Shown here: positions 1-11,100 of the stretch, in pieces | Numbering within the stretch: position 1 is the stretch's first letter | How the letters are laid out: the number at the start of each line of letters is the position of its first letter | From: Sordariomycetes sp. S80-01Y | Lineage: Eukaryota; Ascomycota; Sordariomycetes | Length of the DNA: 64,000 nt | Assembly: GCA_037042185.1 (NCBI GenBank) | Contig: JAXQJY010000023.1 | Span: 930,001 to 994,000, forward strand | Reading direction: 5' to 3' | Translations under genes and position numbers: made by a program | Notes under the pieces: generated by a model | The model's input: only the letters and a program-made list of their open reading frames with translations | The model's database searches: none | Told to the model about the DNA's origin: nothing

Positions 1-1653
1 GGCATGTACTCCGAGCCAAGTCAAGCGCAGCATCACGCCAACGTTGACCATCGATACGCGGCACGACCAGAGACCTCGTCTGCACCCTCGCTCGCACCCC
101 AAAGCCATATGGACCGAGGGACCAGCGATTACACGCAGACAGGTTTGCCATCGCCGTACCCCAGCAACTTCGGCGACAACAGCTCTGAAGCCTCGCCGGC
201 CGCGCACGCACCCACCGCGCAGTATCCCGTTAAGCAAGAGGTCAACTACGCACCGTCGACGGCTCCCGCCTCTCCGTACGGCGTTTACCCTGCTTCGGTA
301 CGCTCCGGTTCGTTGCACGAGTCTCAGTTGCCGCGCACATACCACCCAACCAACACCGCAGGGGCAGCAAGTATGGCTCAGCAACAGCAAAACAGTCCGT
401 CTATGCCCCAGCACCAGCAGGATGGGACAAACCATCAAACCCCAGCTGCCAACAATTCTGACAACGGTACTCAAATAGATCCGTCCATTGCACAGCCAAG
501 CCCTACCTACGCCTACAGCCAGCAGCCCACGTATCCTCCGAACCCAGAGATGCCGCACGGCTACTCCCCTCACCCCGGCGGCCCAATGTACGCCCAGCCG
601 CGACCAGACTGGGGAGGCTATGGCGGACACGGAGCCCCCCCAATGGGGGGGCAACATCCCGTGTACGCGCATCCGCATCCCGCAGCGGCTGCCCAGCAGC
701 GGCCCAGCCAGGTACGTTCTGAAGAAGGCAGCATCCGTGGCGGTAGCCACGCGCGATGGACGACGGCGGACTTGGGCGCAGACAGGAGCGAGACTTGCTG
801 CTACGGGACCAAAAGCCGCGTCTGGAGCTAAGCTTGCTGACTCGTAAATAGGTTTATTCGTTTGTTCCGATTCCAGGCGCCCAGCAGCACAAGCGCCCAC
901 GTCGACGATATGAGGAGATTGAACGAATGTACAAGTGCGGCTTCCAAGGCTGCGAAAAGGCCTACGGCACGCTGAACCACCTGAATGCGCATGTTACGAT
1001 GCAGTCGCACGGCCCCAAGCGAACGCCTGAAGGTATGTTTCACCAAGACCATTCGATGTTTTGGCGCCTCGTCTCGGAAACGGTTGGCCGCCAGTTAGGC
1101 GCGTTGCTGTACTCGGGATTCCCTGGCTCTCGTCTCCACGGGAGCATCATTTTAGCCGCGCCGGGATGTTCCACTAGCGCATCCCAAACTAGCGCGACCA
1201 CTCAATGATGGACGGCATCAGAAGCTGACTGGTGACGTGCAGAATTCAAAGAAATCCGCAAGGAGTGGAAGGCTCGCAAGAAGGAGGAGGAGAACCAGCG
1301 CAAGGCGGAAGAGGAGCGCATGCGCCAGGCGCAGCAAGCTGCCGCCGTTCAGAACGGACCTCCGGAATCCCAGGGCGACGGCACTCCCACCTCGTACGCA
1401 GGCGCCCGCCCCGTGACGCTCCCCCCCATCGGATACCAGCAGTACCCCCCAGGGAGCGGCGTGCCTCAACAGCAAGCTCTGCCGGCCGAGTACGGGCAGG
1501 GTAACGTATACCACCAGAACTACCCTCCCCAATCCCCGTACGGCCAGCCCCAGGGAGGCATGTACAGCCAAGGTAAGCATAGATCTGTAGCTCTTCACGA
1601 CGCGGGAGGCTAACAGCGCCGCAGCGAACGGTGGTCAGCCGCACGGCCACTAG
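1..1653 (+). CDS. con7: Con7-type C2H2 zinc-finger transcription factor (5' end outside window)
   Basis: Exons read as <1-711, 885-1032, 1243-1572 and 1625-1653; the frame closes through all junctions and gives about 405 residues. The frame is open at base 1, so the true start may lie upstream; the first ATG in the window is at 4. The N-terminal two thirds is rich in Gln, Pro, Ser and Tyr, as in a disordered activation region. It leads into a basic patch (KRPRRR) and one C2H2 finger, C-x4-C-x12-H-x5-H (CGFQGC...LNAHVTMQSH). The finger is followed by the FKEIRKEWKARKK helix, a charged coiled coil and a Tyr/Gln/Pro tail ending in QPHGH. This finger plus helix is the signature I know from Con7 proteins, which control conidial morphology and cell-wall genes in Magnaporthe and Fusarium. 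The last exon codes for only nine residues. Family call is firm; orthology is inferred. Confidence 0.85.
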
Positions 1654-2415
1654 TCGTTCCACAAGGTTCCTCAGCGCCAGGGACGGCGTTTCCCGCCCAA
1701 GGCCATCGGGGGCGGAATAAGCGCACGGGGGCTCTCAAATGGATCTGCCTCGCAGCACCGACTCAAGGTCGGAATCTATGGGATAACAAGTCAAGGTCTC
1801 TAGTCTCGCGACTACTGGTAGTTGGGGGGGATTTTGCATTGGAGCGGGAGGGGTGGCGCAAGGAGGGTTTGCTTTGCCGATTTGAGTAACGGGGGACACG
1901 GAGTTTGATGAATTTTTCTCGATGTTTATTTCGGAAGGAGATGATGAGTTTCAAGCGTCCCACGACGCGTGATACCCCTACCGCTGGAAGAAGGGGGGGG
2001 ACGGGGGAAGAAGAATATAATACCACTCGCTTGGACCCTCGAGGGGCACCTTGGGGGGCAGGAGAGTACAGGGAGGGAGGATGTTGCGGTTGGAACCACT
2101 GTCGTTTTAGATGTACGCAGAGCTTCACGAAGCTGTCGAGTTGCAAGAGCCATTGCGCGCGTCCTGGCAGTCGTGGGCAACGGTTGATAGCCAAGCCAGT
2201 TGACGCTGCCGGGACGGCGGGGCGGATGCGGATTGTGCTCGTGCATGGCTCGAGAGGCATACGCAATGTACCAGATATACTTGTCGTTGGAAGTAAATAC
2301 AAGCAGCACTTGTCGCGGTAGGCACGGAGAGAATGATGTATGCAGCTGGGCTGCGTGCTGTGATGCGCTGTGATGCGCAGTGATGTGCTGAGACGGCTAC
2401 TAGACCCTGGCTTGG

Positions 2416-2435
2416 GTTGGCTGGCTGGCTGGCTC
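2416..2435. repeat. (TGGC)n microsatellite
   Basis: About four to five copies of TGGC with one imperfect unit, in the intergenic region after con7. Confidence 0.7.
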
Positions 2436-2737
2436 AAAGGGGCAATCGTAATTCACTAATAGAGACAGAAAAAGGGTTACACCGAATGGGGACTCGCGTG
2501 TCGGACGGGCCTTGCATATTTTAGCCGCGGCAGCGCGCGCGTCCCGGGGCGTTGGGTCGGGCGCAGATGTGAAAGTGAAATGCCATGTCGTCAATCGTGC
2601 CCCCCCTCCAGGCTTAGGCCGAGGGGGAGGAAAAAAGAGGGCGCGCGGGGCGGGTTTGGGGGCGGTGGTTGTACAGAGTAGCACTAGACAGGTGCTGGGT
2701 GGTGCCGGTCACGGTGCTGGTGCTGGTTCTGGTACCT

Positions 2738-2860
2738 GGTGCTAGTACTACTTAGTAGTAATGGTGTTGGTGATGGTAGTAGTGCTTGGTGGTAGTAGAA
2801 GGTAGTACTAGTATAGTAGCAGTGGTACTAAGTACTTAGTACTACTAGTAGTAGTAGTGG
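2738..2860. repeat. TAG/GTA-rich low-complexity stretch with palindromic core
   Basis: Purine/GT-rich sequence with repeated TAGTA and GTAGTAG units. It includes a palindrome-like core, TACTACTTAGTAGTA. A closely similar core recurs at 56014-56046. Confidence 0.7.
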
Positions 2861-3880
2861 TCGCAGACGGTCTGAGGAGTCGCGCGCGGACCACGACTGG
2901 GGTTGCGCTCCACGAGATATGACGCAGCAACTGGCCACATCGCCCGCGCTGCGTCTTATTGTCCTCGATTTATTCGACGCTGCCGGTGATGGCACACTTC
3001 CGAATCCAGCGCGCCGGGGCTGCTGGAGGGTTTAGCGGCGGGCGGGGAGGTGGAGGGGGCCCCTTCTCCCCCAATTCTGACACACGACGTTGGAACCCCT
3101 GAAACGCTCCCGAGGTGCTGAGTGTAGCAGAGGCGCCATCATGACACAACCCCTGTTTTGACCTCTCACCCCGCGAGATTCTGGCGCGTCGGGGCCTTCA
3201 ATGCTCCCTCCGGCTTGTGGCTTCGGCAGTCCACCCTGGATTGACAAGATGGCGCGCGCGCTCAACTCAGTTTTAAGTTATCGATCCGCTGCGCCCATCC
3301 CCCCCTCGGCATGGCAATGGCAGGGCTCCAAGGGACGGGGGGAAGGACGCCTGAGGCAGCTAAGCGCACCGGGCCTGGCCACTCGCATCAGATCCCCTCA
3401 ACAGGATGTTTCGTTTGCTCGTGTTTACGGGGCGCCCGGTGGCATTGGCCTCTCTGGACTGCCCGGAGCTGAGACTGGAGGTTACGCGCACGAACTGGAC
3501 TGGGCTGTACTGGACTTGGGAACCCTCGCCCCCCCCTCCCCTTTGGCATGGGTGTAGCGGATGAGAGGTGCCGTGTGGTAACACTTATCGGGTCCCTCGT
3601 CGATGATCTGACTTGTCTCCCTCTCCTTCTCCTCCTCTCATCCACTTCTTGATGAAGTTGACCTTGGTCTCAGCCTCGCCGACTGCCATGTGCTGAAGCA
3701 CTCTTCACGCGCATCAGTCTGCTTTTCCTCTCGCACCAGGGCTGGCCCTTTCGTTCGCTTTTCTTCATCAAGCCCTTCGTTTTATCCACCCCAAGAACTG
3801 CTATCAGCTGGCCGGCCAGATCCCCATAATATATTAATACTTTCCTTCTTGACTGACGATTGCATCGAGACAACAAGGCA

Positions 3881-5448
3881 ATGGCGTCACCAGCGGTCCC
3901 GGACTCCCTCGACTCTCTGCGTCGCTTCCGTGCCGCCAACAAAGGGGCCGGTGCGAGGGTCCGTCCGGCGTGGACGACAGGCGATGACACCGACGACGAG
4001 GACGAAGCTCTCACATTCCAGGACGTTTCCAGGAGGAGGAGGAGGTTCAGGAGACGTCAGGTTGGTGGGGGCAAGACTGGGCAGAGGAACGACGCGAGGC
4101 AGGTGCCCTACGAGGGACCTTTTGCTCCTCCCGGCTTCCGTCCGCCTCCTCCGCCCTCCTCGACCGAGACCTTTGACGCTCCCGCCACTACGTCGACCGG
4201 AGGGCCCGAGGAGACGGGGGATGCAGGTGCGGGTGACGAGGCCACAGAGACAAGTGGTGGCTTCCCGGAAGCGACGAGCCTGGTGGAATCCATCACCCAG
4301 TCCCTGGGCGCCGGAGCAGATCCGACTTCAGTCTCCGTACGTGGACCCTTGGGCATGCTTTGGGAATATGCTTGCTGACAGTCCGTAGATGCCGGAGCCC
4401 TCACAGGACAGCGACAGCGACAGCAACGACGGCGGCTGGGACTCGGACTCGGACGACGAGTCCACCACGATCAACCCAACTGCCCAGCCAACGCAGACAT
4501 CGGGCTGGCTCGACGCTTCGCAGACAGCTTCCGACCCGTTGCCAGCTTCGAGCACCCTCTCCAGGCCGGATCCCCAAGCTGAGGCGGAGGCGGCAAAGGC
4601 CGCCGAGCAGAGACATCACCAGGAGGTCGAGACGGCTCTGATAGTCGTCGGCGTCGTCGGTACGTTCATCACCCTTTCCACCACTGACCTTTGTTCCTTG
4701 ACGGCCAGCTGACACGCGTCCCGTAGCTGGGCTCATCTGCATTGGCCTCGGCATCTGGTTCGTCATCCGCCGCCGCATGCGCAGGGACGCAGCCTCAGAC
4801 GCCCGCTCCAAGCTCAAGCGCTTCAGGATACCCTTCACCTCCTCCCGCGAGCGCTCCTGGGAGGAGATCGGCGACGAGAAGCTCTACGGCAGCGAGAAGA
4901 ACGTCGGCCTCTACGGCGGCGACCTTCTCGGCTACCTGCCGGACAAACCCGCGGCGGCCGCCCAGGCGCCCACGCCGCGGATGAGGGTCGCGCACAGCGA
5001 GGGACGGGGCCACTACGCCACGACGAGCCCCGAGGGCGACACCTTCGGTAGCACCTTTCTGCGGACGAGCCAGTCCACGGACAACGGGCCTACCTCTCCC
5101 ACCGAGTCGTCCCTGAGCTCGGCCTTTGGCAACGGCACCTACATCCCGCCCACGCCGCTGCACCCGCCGCCCAGGGTGCAGATCCAGCCGCCCTCGACGG
5201 AGTCCTACACCGAGGAGAACACGGGCTTCGCGCCGCCGTCCAGGCGGGACACTGTCTACACCCAGTCGTCCACGGCGTCGAGCGTGCCGCGCTTCAGAAC
5301 CGTGAGCAGCTGGGTGCGGCAGCAGACGAGGAGGAAGGCCGAGGACGTTCCGGAGCAGGGCTACGGGCTCATGCTGCCGGACGGGGAGGTCCCGAGGATG
5401 GTGCAGCACCACGTGGTGAGGCCGGAGGGCGTGGGGTTCGCAAAGTGA
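3881..5448 (+). CDS. Single-pass transmembrane protein, Mid2/Skg6-like layout
   Basis: Exons 3881-4336, 4389-4659 and 4727-5448 give 482 residues. The N-terminal half is Asp/Glu/Ser/Pro-rich, with a strongly basic patch (RRRRRFRRRQ) near residue 50 and an acidic DSDSDSND stretch. One membrane helix (about residues 235-259, ALIVVGVVAGLICIGLGIW) is assembled across the second intron and stops at RRRMRR. A Ser/Pro/Thr-rich cytoplasmic tail follows. The layout resembles fungal cell-wall sensor or Skg6/Axl2-type helix proteins, but no signal peptide precedes the ectodomain. Either the start is wrong or the protein inserts by its single helix. The ATG at 3881 was preferred to the in-frame one at 3860 because it begins MASP; the choice is weak. 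Function unknown. It converges tightly on the thiamine gene downstream. Confidence 0.7.
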
Positions 5449-5540
5449 GGGCCCGGCGGACCCGTGTGTGGTCTTTTCATGTCTCGTGTGAGTTTGTAGC
5501 GCTGATTGAATGTATATTTGGGATTGAAAGCTTTTTTGGT

Positions 5541-7658
5541 CTATATCGCGGGATACATCTCCCAGAAACCGATTTCCATCTGCCAGCGTCAGTGTTGCCT
5601 TTGAGGGTCGTTAGGGGAATGAGCCGGCTCACCTTTGTAGCGTGCACGAAGATCCGGACCAGCTCTTCTATCCTCGCCGGGGACTGCTTGACAATGTACT
5701 TTTCGATCAAATCTACTCATCATCAGCAACCCTCCCCCCCTTTCACCCTCATATGTTCATTCCACTGGGGTTAGGAACTTACCGGACCCCAGTTTCACGG
5801 CCTCGGTGTAGTCCTCGGCAACGTAGTTTTCGATCCAAGCCCAGTACCGGTTGTCTTCGCGCTTGGTGTCCTTGTGGTCCCTCAGCATCTCCGCCACGGC
5901 GAAGTAGCCCAGGAGGCAGGGGGCCATGGCGAGCTGAAGGGCGAGGTAATCCTGGGACTGGCCTATGTCCAGCACGTAGCGGGTGTAGGCTGTGCAGGCT
6001 GCGGGGCAGTCAGTCAATAGAACATGCACGAGATGGAGCGGAGGCCCGGGGAGCTGTCGGTACCTTGGTGCTCTTCAGTCTTCGTCACGTCGTCAAGAGA
6101 CAGGCCGAACGACTGGCAGTAGTCGATGTGCAGTTTCGTCTCCGTCATGATGTGCCCGACAATCTCGCTAGCCCGTTGGATGTCGGGCATGTTGTTCGTC
6201 TTGTACGCCGCGAGGGCATTTGCCCTTGCAAATTGTATCTGCCCAATCCTGTCAGCCTCGAGTCCGCAGGCGAGGCCGATGCGTGCTCACCAGGTACAGA
6301 TAGTCCTGCACAATGTATCCCTTGAACGACTCAACGGGAAGACTGCCGTCGCCCATCGCCATCACGAACGGGTGGTTGACGAAGCGGCTCCAGACTTCCT
6401 TGACTTCAGGTCTCGAGAGGAGATACTCGATGAAGTAGCCCCTAATCTGTGTCAAAGTGGCATTGCAGGGGGGGTGTTTCGGGTACTAACGGCGAGAAAG
6501 GCAAGCTGTAGGTCGAGTGGAAGTGATTTAACGGCCCATGACCGCTGCCCAATCCCGGTGCTGTGCGGATGCCAGCCTCGATGTATCGACAAGCTGCCCG
6601 CACCGCGGTGGGCATGTCGCTCCCCTTCGCCAGGTTCGAAGCTATGGCTGCTGTAACGTTGTCAGCTCACAGCACGTCTCACCCCTTCATCCCTGCTTTG
6701 GACAACCTACAAGCAAGCGAGCAGCCGGTGCCGTGCGTGCTGTTACTATCCTGCCACATGCTTCTCACTCTAGTGCTGCATCCCGGACCGTCGGGTCCGA
6801 CAAGCACATCCACGACAAACTTGGTCCCGTTCTCCTCGAACGGGCAATGCCCGCCCTTGACGAGCACCCACCGCGGCCCCAGCTTCTGAAGATCAAGCGC
6901 CAGGGTCTCCAGGTCGTCCGGCGAGCGAATGTCCTCCGGTGCTGCGCAGCCGCCCTGCTTGAGGAGGAGGATGGCCTCGGGAACGTTGGGCGTCAGGAGC
7001 GTTGTTTGGGGGAGGAGGTGGGTGATGAGGGAGTTGATGGCCGAGGTGGGGAGCAGGGTTGCCCCCGAGGTTGAGACCATGACCTGTGGGCTTAGCAACC
7101 GCGTATTATCAGAGAACCAGAATTGGACGCACTGGATCGACGACGACCTTGGAGAGGTTGTGCTTGGGAATCACCCTGGCCACCATCTCGATAGTCTCCT
7201 CACTCGCCAACATCCCTACTCAGTCAGCAACTGTCCTCTGCAACACATATCTGGCCCATGGCTTCTCTTGTCCCCCACATCATCAGGCTGAGGGAGAGCA
7301 AACACACCGGTCTTCACAACATCCACGGCGATATCCTCCACAACAGCCTCGATCTGGCCCTCCACGAAGCCCGTCGGCACGACGTGCACACCCTTGACGC
7401 CCGTCGTGTTCTGCTGCGTCAGGGCCGTCGTGGCCGTCATGGCGTAGCACCCATGAGCGGCAATGACCTTCTGGTCCGCCTCCAGGCCGCTGGTCTCGTC
7501 AGCGTTCTCATGCTCTTGGAAATAGCCTCACGGTTTGTGGTGACGTAAAGGGCAGAAGGGTGAGGCAATTGGGAGGGAGGGGGAGGGGTAGAGGAGAGGA
7601 CGCACGCTCCGCCGGAAGGGTCGGATCCGGCTATCACCAGTACTCGGCCTTGAACCAT
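5541..7658 (-). CDS. THI20: Bifunctional HMP/HMP-P kinase and TenA-type thiaminase II (Thi20-like)
   Basis: Ten exons on the minus strand: 7658-7606, 7489-7308, 7215-7133, 7083-6711, 6650-6487, 6446-6291, 6238-6064, 5998-5783, 5712-5633 and 5579-5541. The frame stays consistent to 506 residues. The N-terminal half is a ThiD ribokinase-fold domain: IAGSDPSGGAGLEAD at the start, VMVSTSGATLL in the middle and the anion-hole motif THGTGCSLASAIA. The C-terminal half is TenA/Thi-4: the linker GPLNHFH, RGYFIEYLL, the probable catalytic Cys in HIDYCQSFG, and the ending ATKMEIGFWEMY. In yeast the Thi20 family phosphorylates hydroxymethylpyrimidine twice for thiamine synthesis, and its TenA part salvages thiamine breakdown products. 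The length is close to yeast Thi20 (551). The last exon codes for 12 residues. Gene symbol is by family. Confidence 0.92.
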
Positions 7659-8109
7659 GATGTTTGATGGTTATGATGCTGGTGGGAGTGGTATGTCGTT
7701 GAGTCTCGGGTGATATTTGAGATTCGGGGTGGGGCACCGCCGTCGTCGGAGGGTCGGATGCACGGGACGGACCTCGTCTTGTAACACTCAAAAAAGGGGT
7801 CACCCCTTTCACACATACCTCACCCCCTCCGACAGGATGGTAGGAAGACAGAAATTAGAGGGGAATCATTTGTGCTTTTCCATTTCAGCGTGACGGTGTA
7901 GTCAAGGTGTATATACACAAGAAGAACCCAACCCAACCACATGCCACCACCGGCTGCGCCTAACAAGCCGGAAACATAAAGAGCAGACTCCGCGCTCAAA
8001 GAAACCAACTCCAAATTGCACGACGCACATGACCATCGTATACATGCTTCATCCCTCTTGACATCCGCAGCTTGCATGCCAGTCTCCTAGCCTGCGGTGG
8101 TACGCAGGC
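7659..8109. other. Upstream region of the thiamine gene and 3' UTR of Rictor
   Basis: No further gene seen. On the minus strand a 60-codon ORF starts with ATG at 7816 and stops at 7634, running over the thiamine gene's start in another frame. It would be an upstream ORF if transcription starts above it. I looked for a TPP riboswitch core and did not find one by eye. Confidence 0.5.
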
Positions 8110-11100
8110 TCATCTCCGCGTCTGCAGCGGCGCAGGAACCATGGAATTCCTGAGCTCCATGGGCTCGCTTATGCTCCTCTGCCGCTCTGTCCTGTCGTCT
8201 GCTTCGCTGCCAGTGCTCTCCTCCCCAGCGCTGTGGCCGTTGCTGACGGTCGTCAGCTGTCCACCGCCATCCTCCTCTGAGCTTTCGCTCTCATCGCTGC
8301 TTTCGTCGTCGAAGACGATCTGCCTCATGACGTTCTTGTCAAATAGATCGATGACCATTCTCCTCACCCCCAACCTGTAGTGGTTCCACTCCATTAAGCC
8401 CATGACTTCTTTGAAGAAGGTTGTGCTCTTGAAGGCCGTGGGTTTGCGCTGCTTGAGCTTGTGCAGCTCGGTGAGCGCTTTCTTGTAAAGGACCATGTTG
8501 CCCAGGTCGACGATGAGCTCGAGAATGCGGTCGTTCACCTCGTCCTCTGTGACCACGGGGGGTTGATCAGCCGGGTCGATGTTCAGCTTCGCGGTTCGGA
8601 CGGCCGGGGGCTCCTGAATGGTGCGTTGGGTGTCGAGGATGGTAATTGTCGTCATGTTCTCGGGTTTCCACGGCTTCAAGGAGAACAGCTTCGAAAGATC
8701 ATTGGGGATGCAGAAGCCGAGCGAGTTGCCCATCGGCGTGGTATTCGAGTCCCAGCCATGTTCGGAGAGGATTTCCAGACCATGCGTAGACCTAGATATC
8801 AGTCCGAGCACAAAGAAAGCCGTGCCCCGCAGGCTCATCACTTCATGGGTCTCGGCAATGGCAATGATCTGCTCGACTACGTCGCTTCCCTCGATGAATG
8901 GGGCCCCGAGCTCCATCGACCCGACGTTACCGACCGCCCAGAGGCAGCCCTTGACTTTCGTCACCAGCTCAAGATCCTTGGATTGCATGCCGTGGGCGCG
9001 GATGGTGGCGACGAACTCCTCGAAATGGCCCTTGTCGCTGAGGAGCTTGCAACCTTCCCGAGTACGTGTTAGCTCCCTGTAGAAGTGCGGCGGGACGTGG
9101 CTGTCGTGGAAGTCGGCCTCTACTTCAGCATCGTCGAACAGACTCAAGCGGTTGTTTTGGTCGTCCGGATCCATCAGGAAGGTTCTGGCCAGACTCGCTT
9201 CGATGACGCTGACATAGGTGTCGTTTCGGCCAAGGAACCAGTCGTCCATTTCGTTGCTGATGTAGTCCAGCCCGTCGAGGTAGTGGTAGCCTATCGAAGT
9301 CGAAAGGAAGCGCAGAAGCAGCGGTGCGGCTATTTCGCCCAGATGATCCAAGGACGGCCGGCATTCGACGATGAACTCCAAGCATACCTTCCTGTTACAG
9401 GCCTTTTCCAGAATCTTGATCGCTGTTGAGCATACGTCGACTTCTGGATCGTACAGCTGGGTCACCAGAAGCTGGATGGCCCATTTTGAATCATTCTGGA
9501 ACCCCATGCTATTGATGCTGGGTGTAGGCCGAATCGCGTGCTTCCGCAAAGCGTTAGTCGCATGGATGCGAATGTCCTTTGTGCCAGATGTCAAGGCCTT
9601 CGACAAGAGCACGCGCGGATGCCCCTGCACGCTGTAATCAAAGTTCGACAGCAGCAGCTTGATGAGGTCAGGTCGCTGGTTGAGGTCGATGATGTGGTAC
9701 ATCATGTTGAACATGCGCCATCGCTCCAGAAGCTGCAGCCCCTTTGGGTCGCTACTAAGGACACCGAGCATGGGGAAGTAGCCTCCGCAGAGCGTGTCGG
9801 CGAGGTGATCCTTGGAGAACATGGGATATTGTGCTGTCAAGCCACTTGTCTGGGGAATGTCAGTTTTACTAGAATCTCTCGGAGCCAATGAAAAACCTAC
9901 CGGATCGCATTGAGCCAGGCACTCGGCAATCTGCCTCAATAGCTTGCTGTCCGACAGAGTCCTCACGCCCTCGGGCGACTGAAGCAGCGAGTGCATCAGC
10001 GCGCAGCCGACCTTGACGTACTTCTGTGTGCCTTTCGTGTTCTTCACCTCGGCGAACTTGTACTTGAACGGCCGGTAGAAGCTCATGATGCGTTTCATGA
10101 ATTTGGACGCCCGCATCGCCTCTTCCAGACGCTTGCCAACCTGCAACGGCCCTTCGACGATCCTGAGAATTACGTCCCATTTCCATTTGCTCCATTTCGA
10201 ATGCTGAAGCACGCCAGACTCGAGCACCATAGAGCGGAAGGATGTGTCGTCAAAGACCATCCCCGGGTTGCTCCTCGGCTCTTCTTCCAGATTTGTCAGA
10301 TCATTCATGCTGTTGCTTGAGGGGAGGGCTCCCGACATGGAGCCAGAGGGAGCGCTGCGGTACAACGTCCGGCTGACGCTGCTGATCTGGTAGACAATGC
10401 CCGACGCAATGTGATGATCCTCGTTTCCGAACTCCGCGGCAGCGCAGAATAGCTCGGGCAGCAGTTGCAAGTCGGCGCTCCAAGACGTAGGTAGGAGGCG
10501 ACTAGCCAGCTTCAACACCTCGCTCAGAAGGAGTGTGGTCTTGCGCTTGAGCATGGGATCCTCCTCCGACTGAGCGATCTGTAGCAAGCTCTTCAGGAGG
10601 CCACTCTTGATAAAAATGGCCAACAGAAGTGCCGTGTAGTGCTCGACGAAGTTCTGCTCCCCACCTTCGTCTTCAGCGTACATCGACCTGTCCTTCGCTG
10701 TGTTTGACTTGAGGTTCGCCACGCGTCCGTAAGTCGTCAGCCTTCGCCCAGCCAAGAATGAAGTCGCCCATGCTGGGGGCTTGATCCGCAACAACGAAAA
10801 GAACAGGTCCAGCACCGTCTCTCGGATGATTGGGCTTGGCAGCACCATACTAGTGATAAGTGATCGCAGTGACCGGAAGTCGTACATGCTCAGTGTCATG
10901 AGCCCGGACCATGACTTGAGCGCTGTTGCGATGGCTTTAGAGTTGCGTTTCAGAGCGTTCTCGTTGCTACCAAGATGATCCGTAAACGCAGTAAAGACCA
11001 CATCCAGTCCATAACCTGGCTGGATGTACTTTCTCCGTCTGGGCGTGTCCAGCAGGAACAGGAACGAAGACGCTAAGCTTTCGGGGGCTTTATAGGTGCC

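Larger units (their letters stand above)
1654..3880. other. Intergenic region with simple repeats; no convincing gene
   Basis: This holds the 3' UTR of con7 and the upstream region of the next gene. It contains a short TGGC tetranucleotide run (about 2416-2435) and a TAG/GTA-rich stretch (about 2738-2860). A 118-codon ORF at 3201-3557 is Pro/Gly-rich, has no recognisable domain and lies in GC-rich sequence, so I do not call it. Confidence 0.6.

Noticed and set aside
3201-3557. 118-codon plus ORF between con7 and the membrane-protein gene
   Set aside because: Gly/Pro-rich, no domain, no leader or intron signs, and overlapped by equally long minus ORFs.
7606-8110. TPP riboswitch for the thiamine gene
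   Set aside because: I looked for the conserved core on the minus strand and in the introns and could not find it by eye. A covariance search would be decisive.
8461-9072. 203-codon plus-strand ORF inside the Rictor gene
   Set aside because: It is antisense to conserved Rictor coding sequence and has no domain; several similar shadows run along the same gene.
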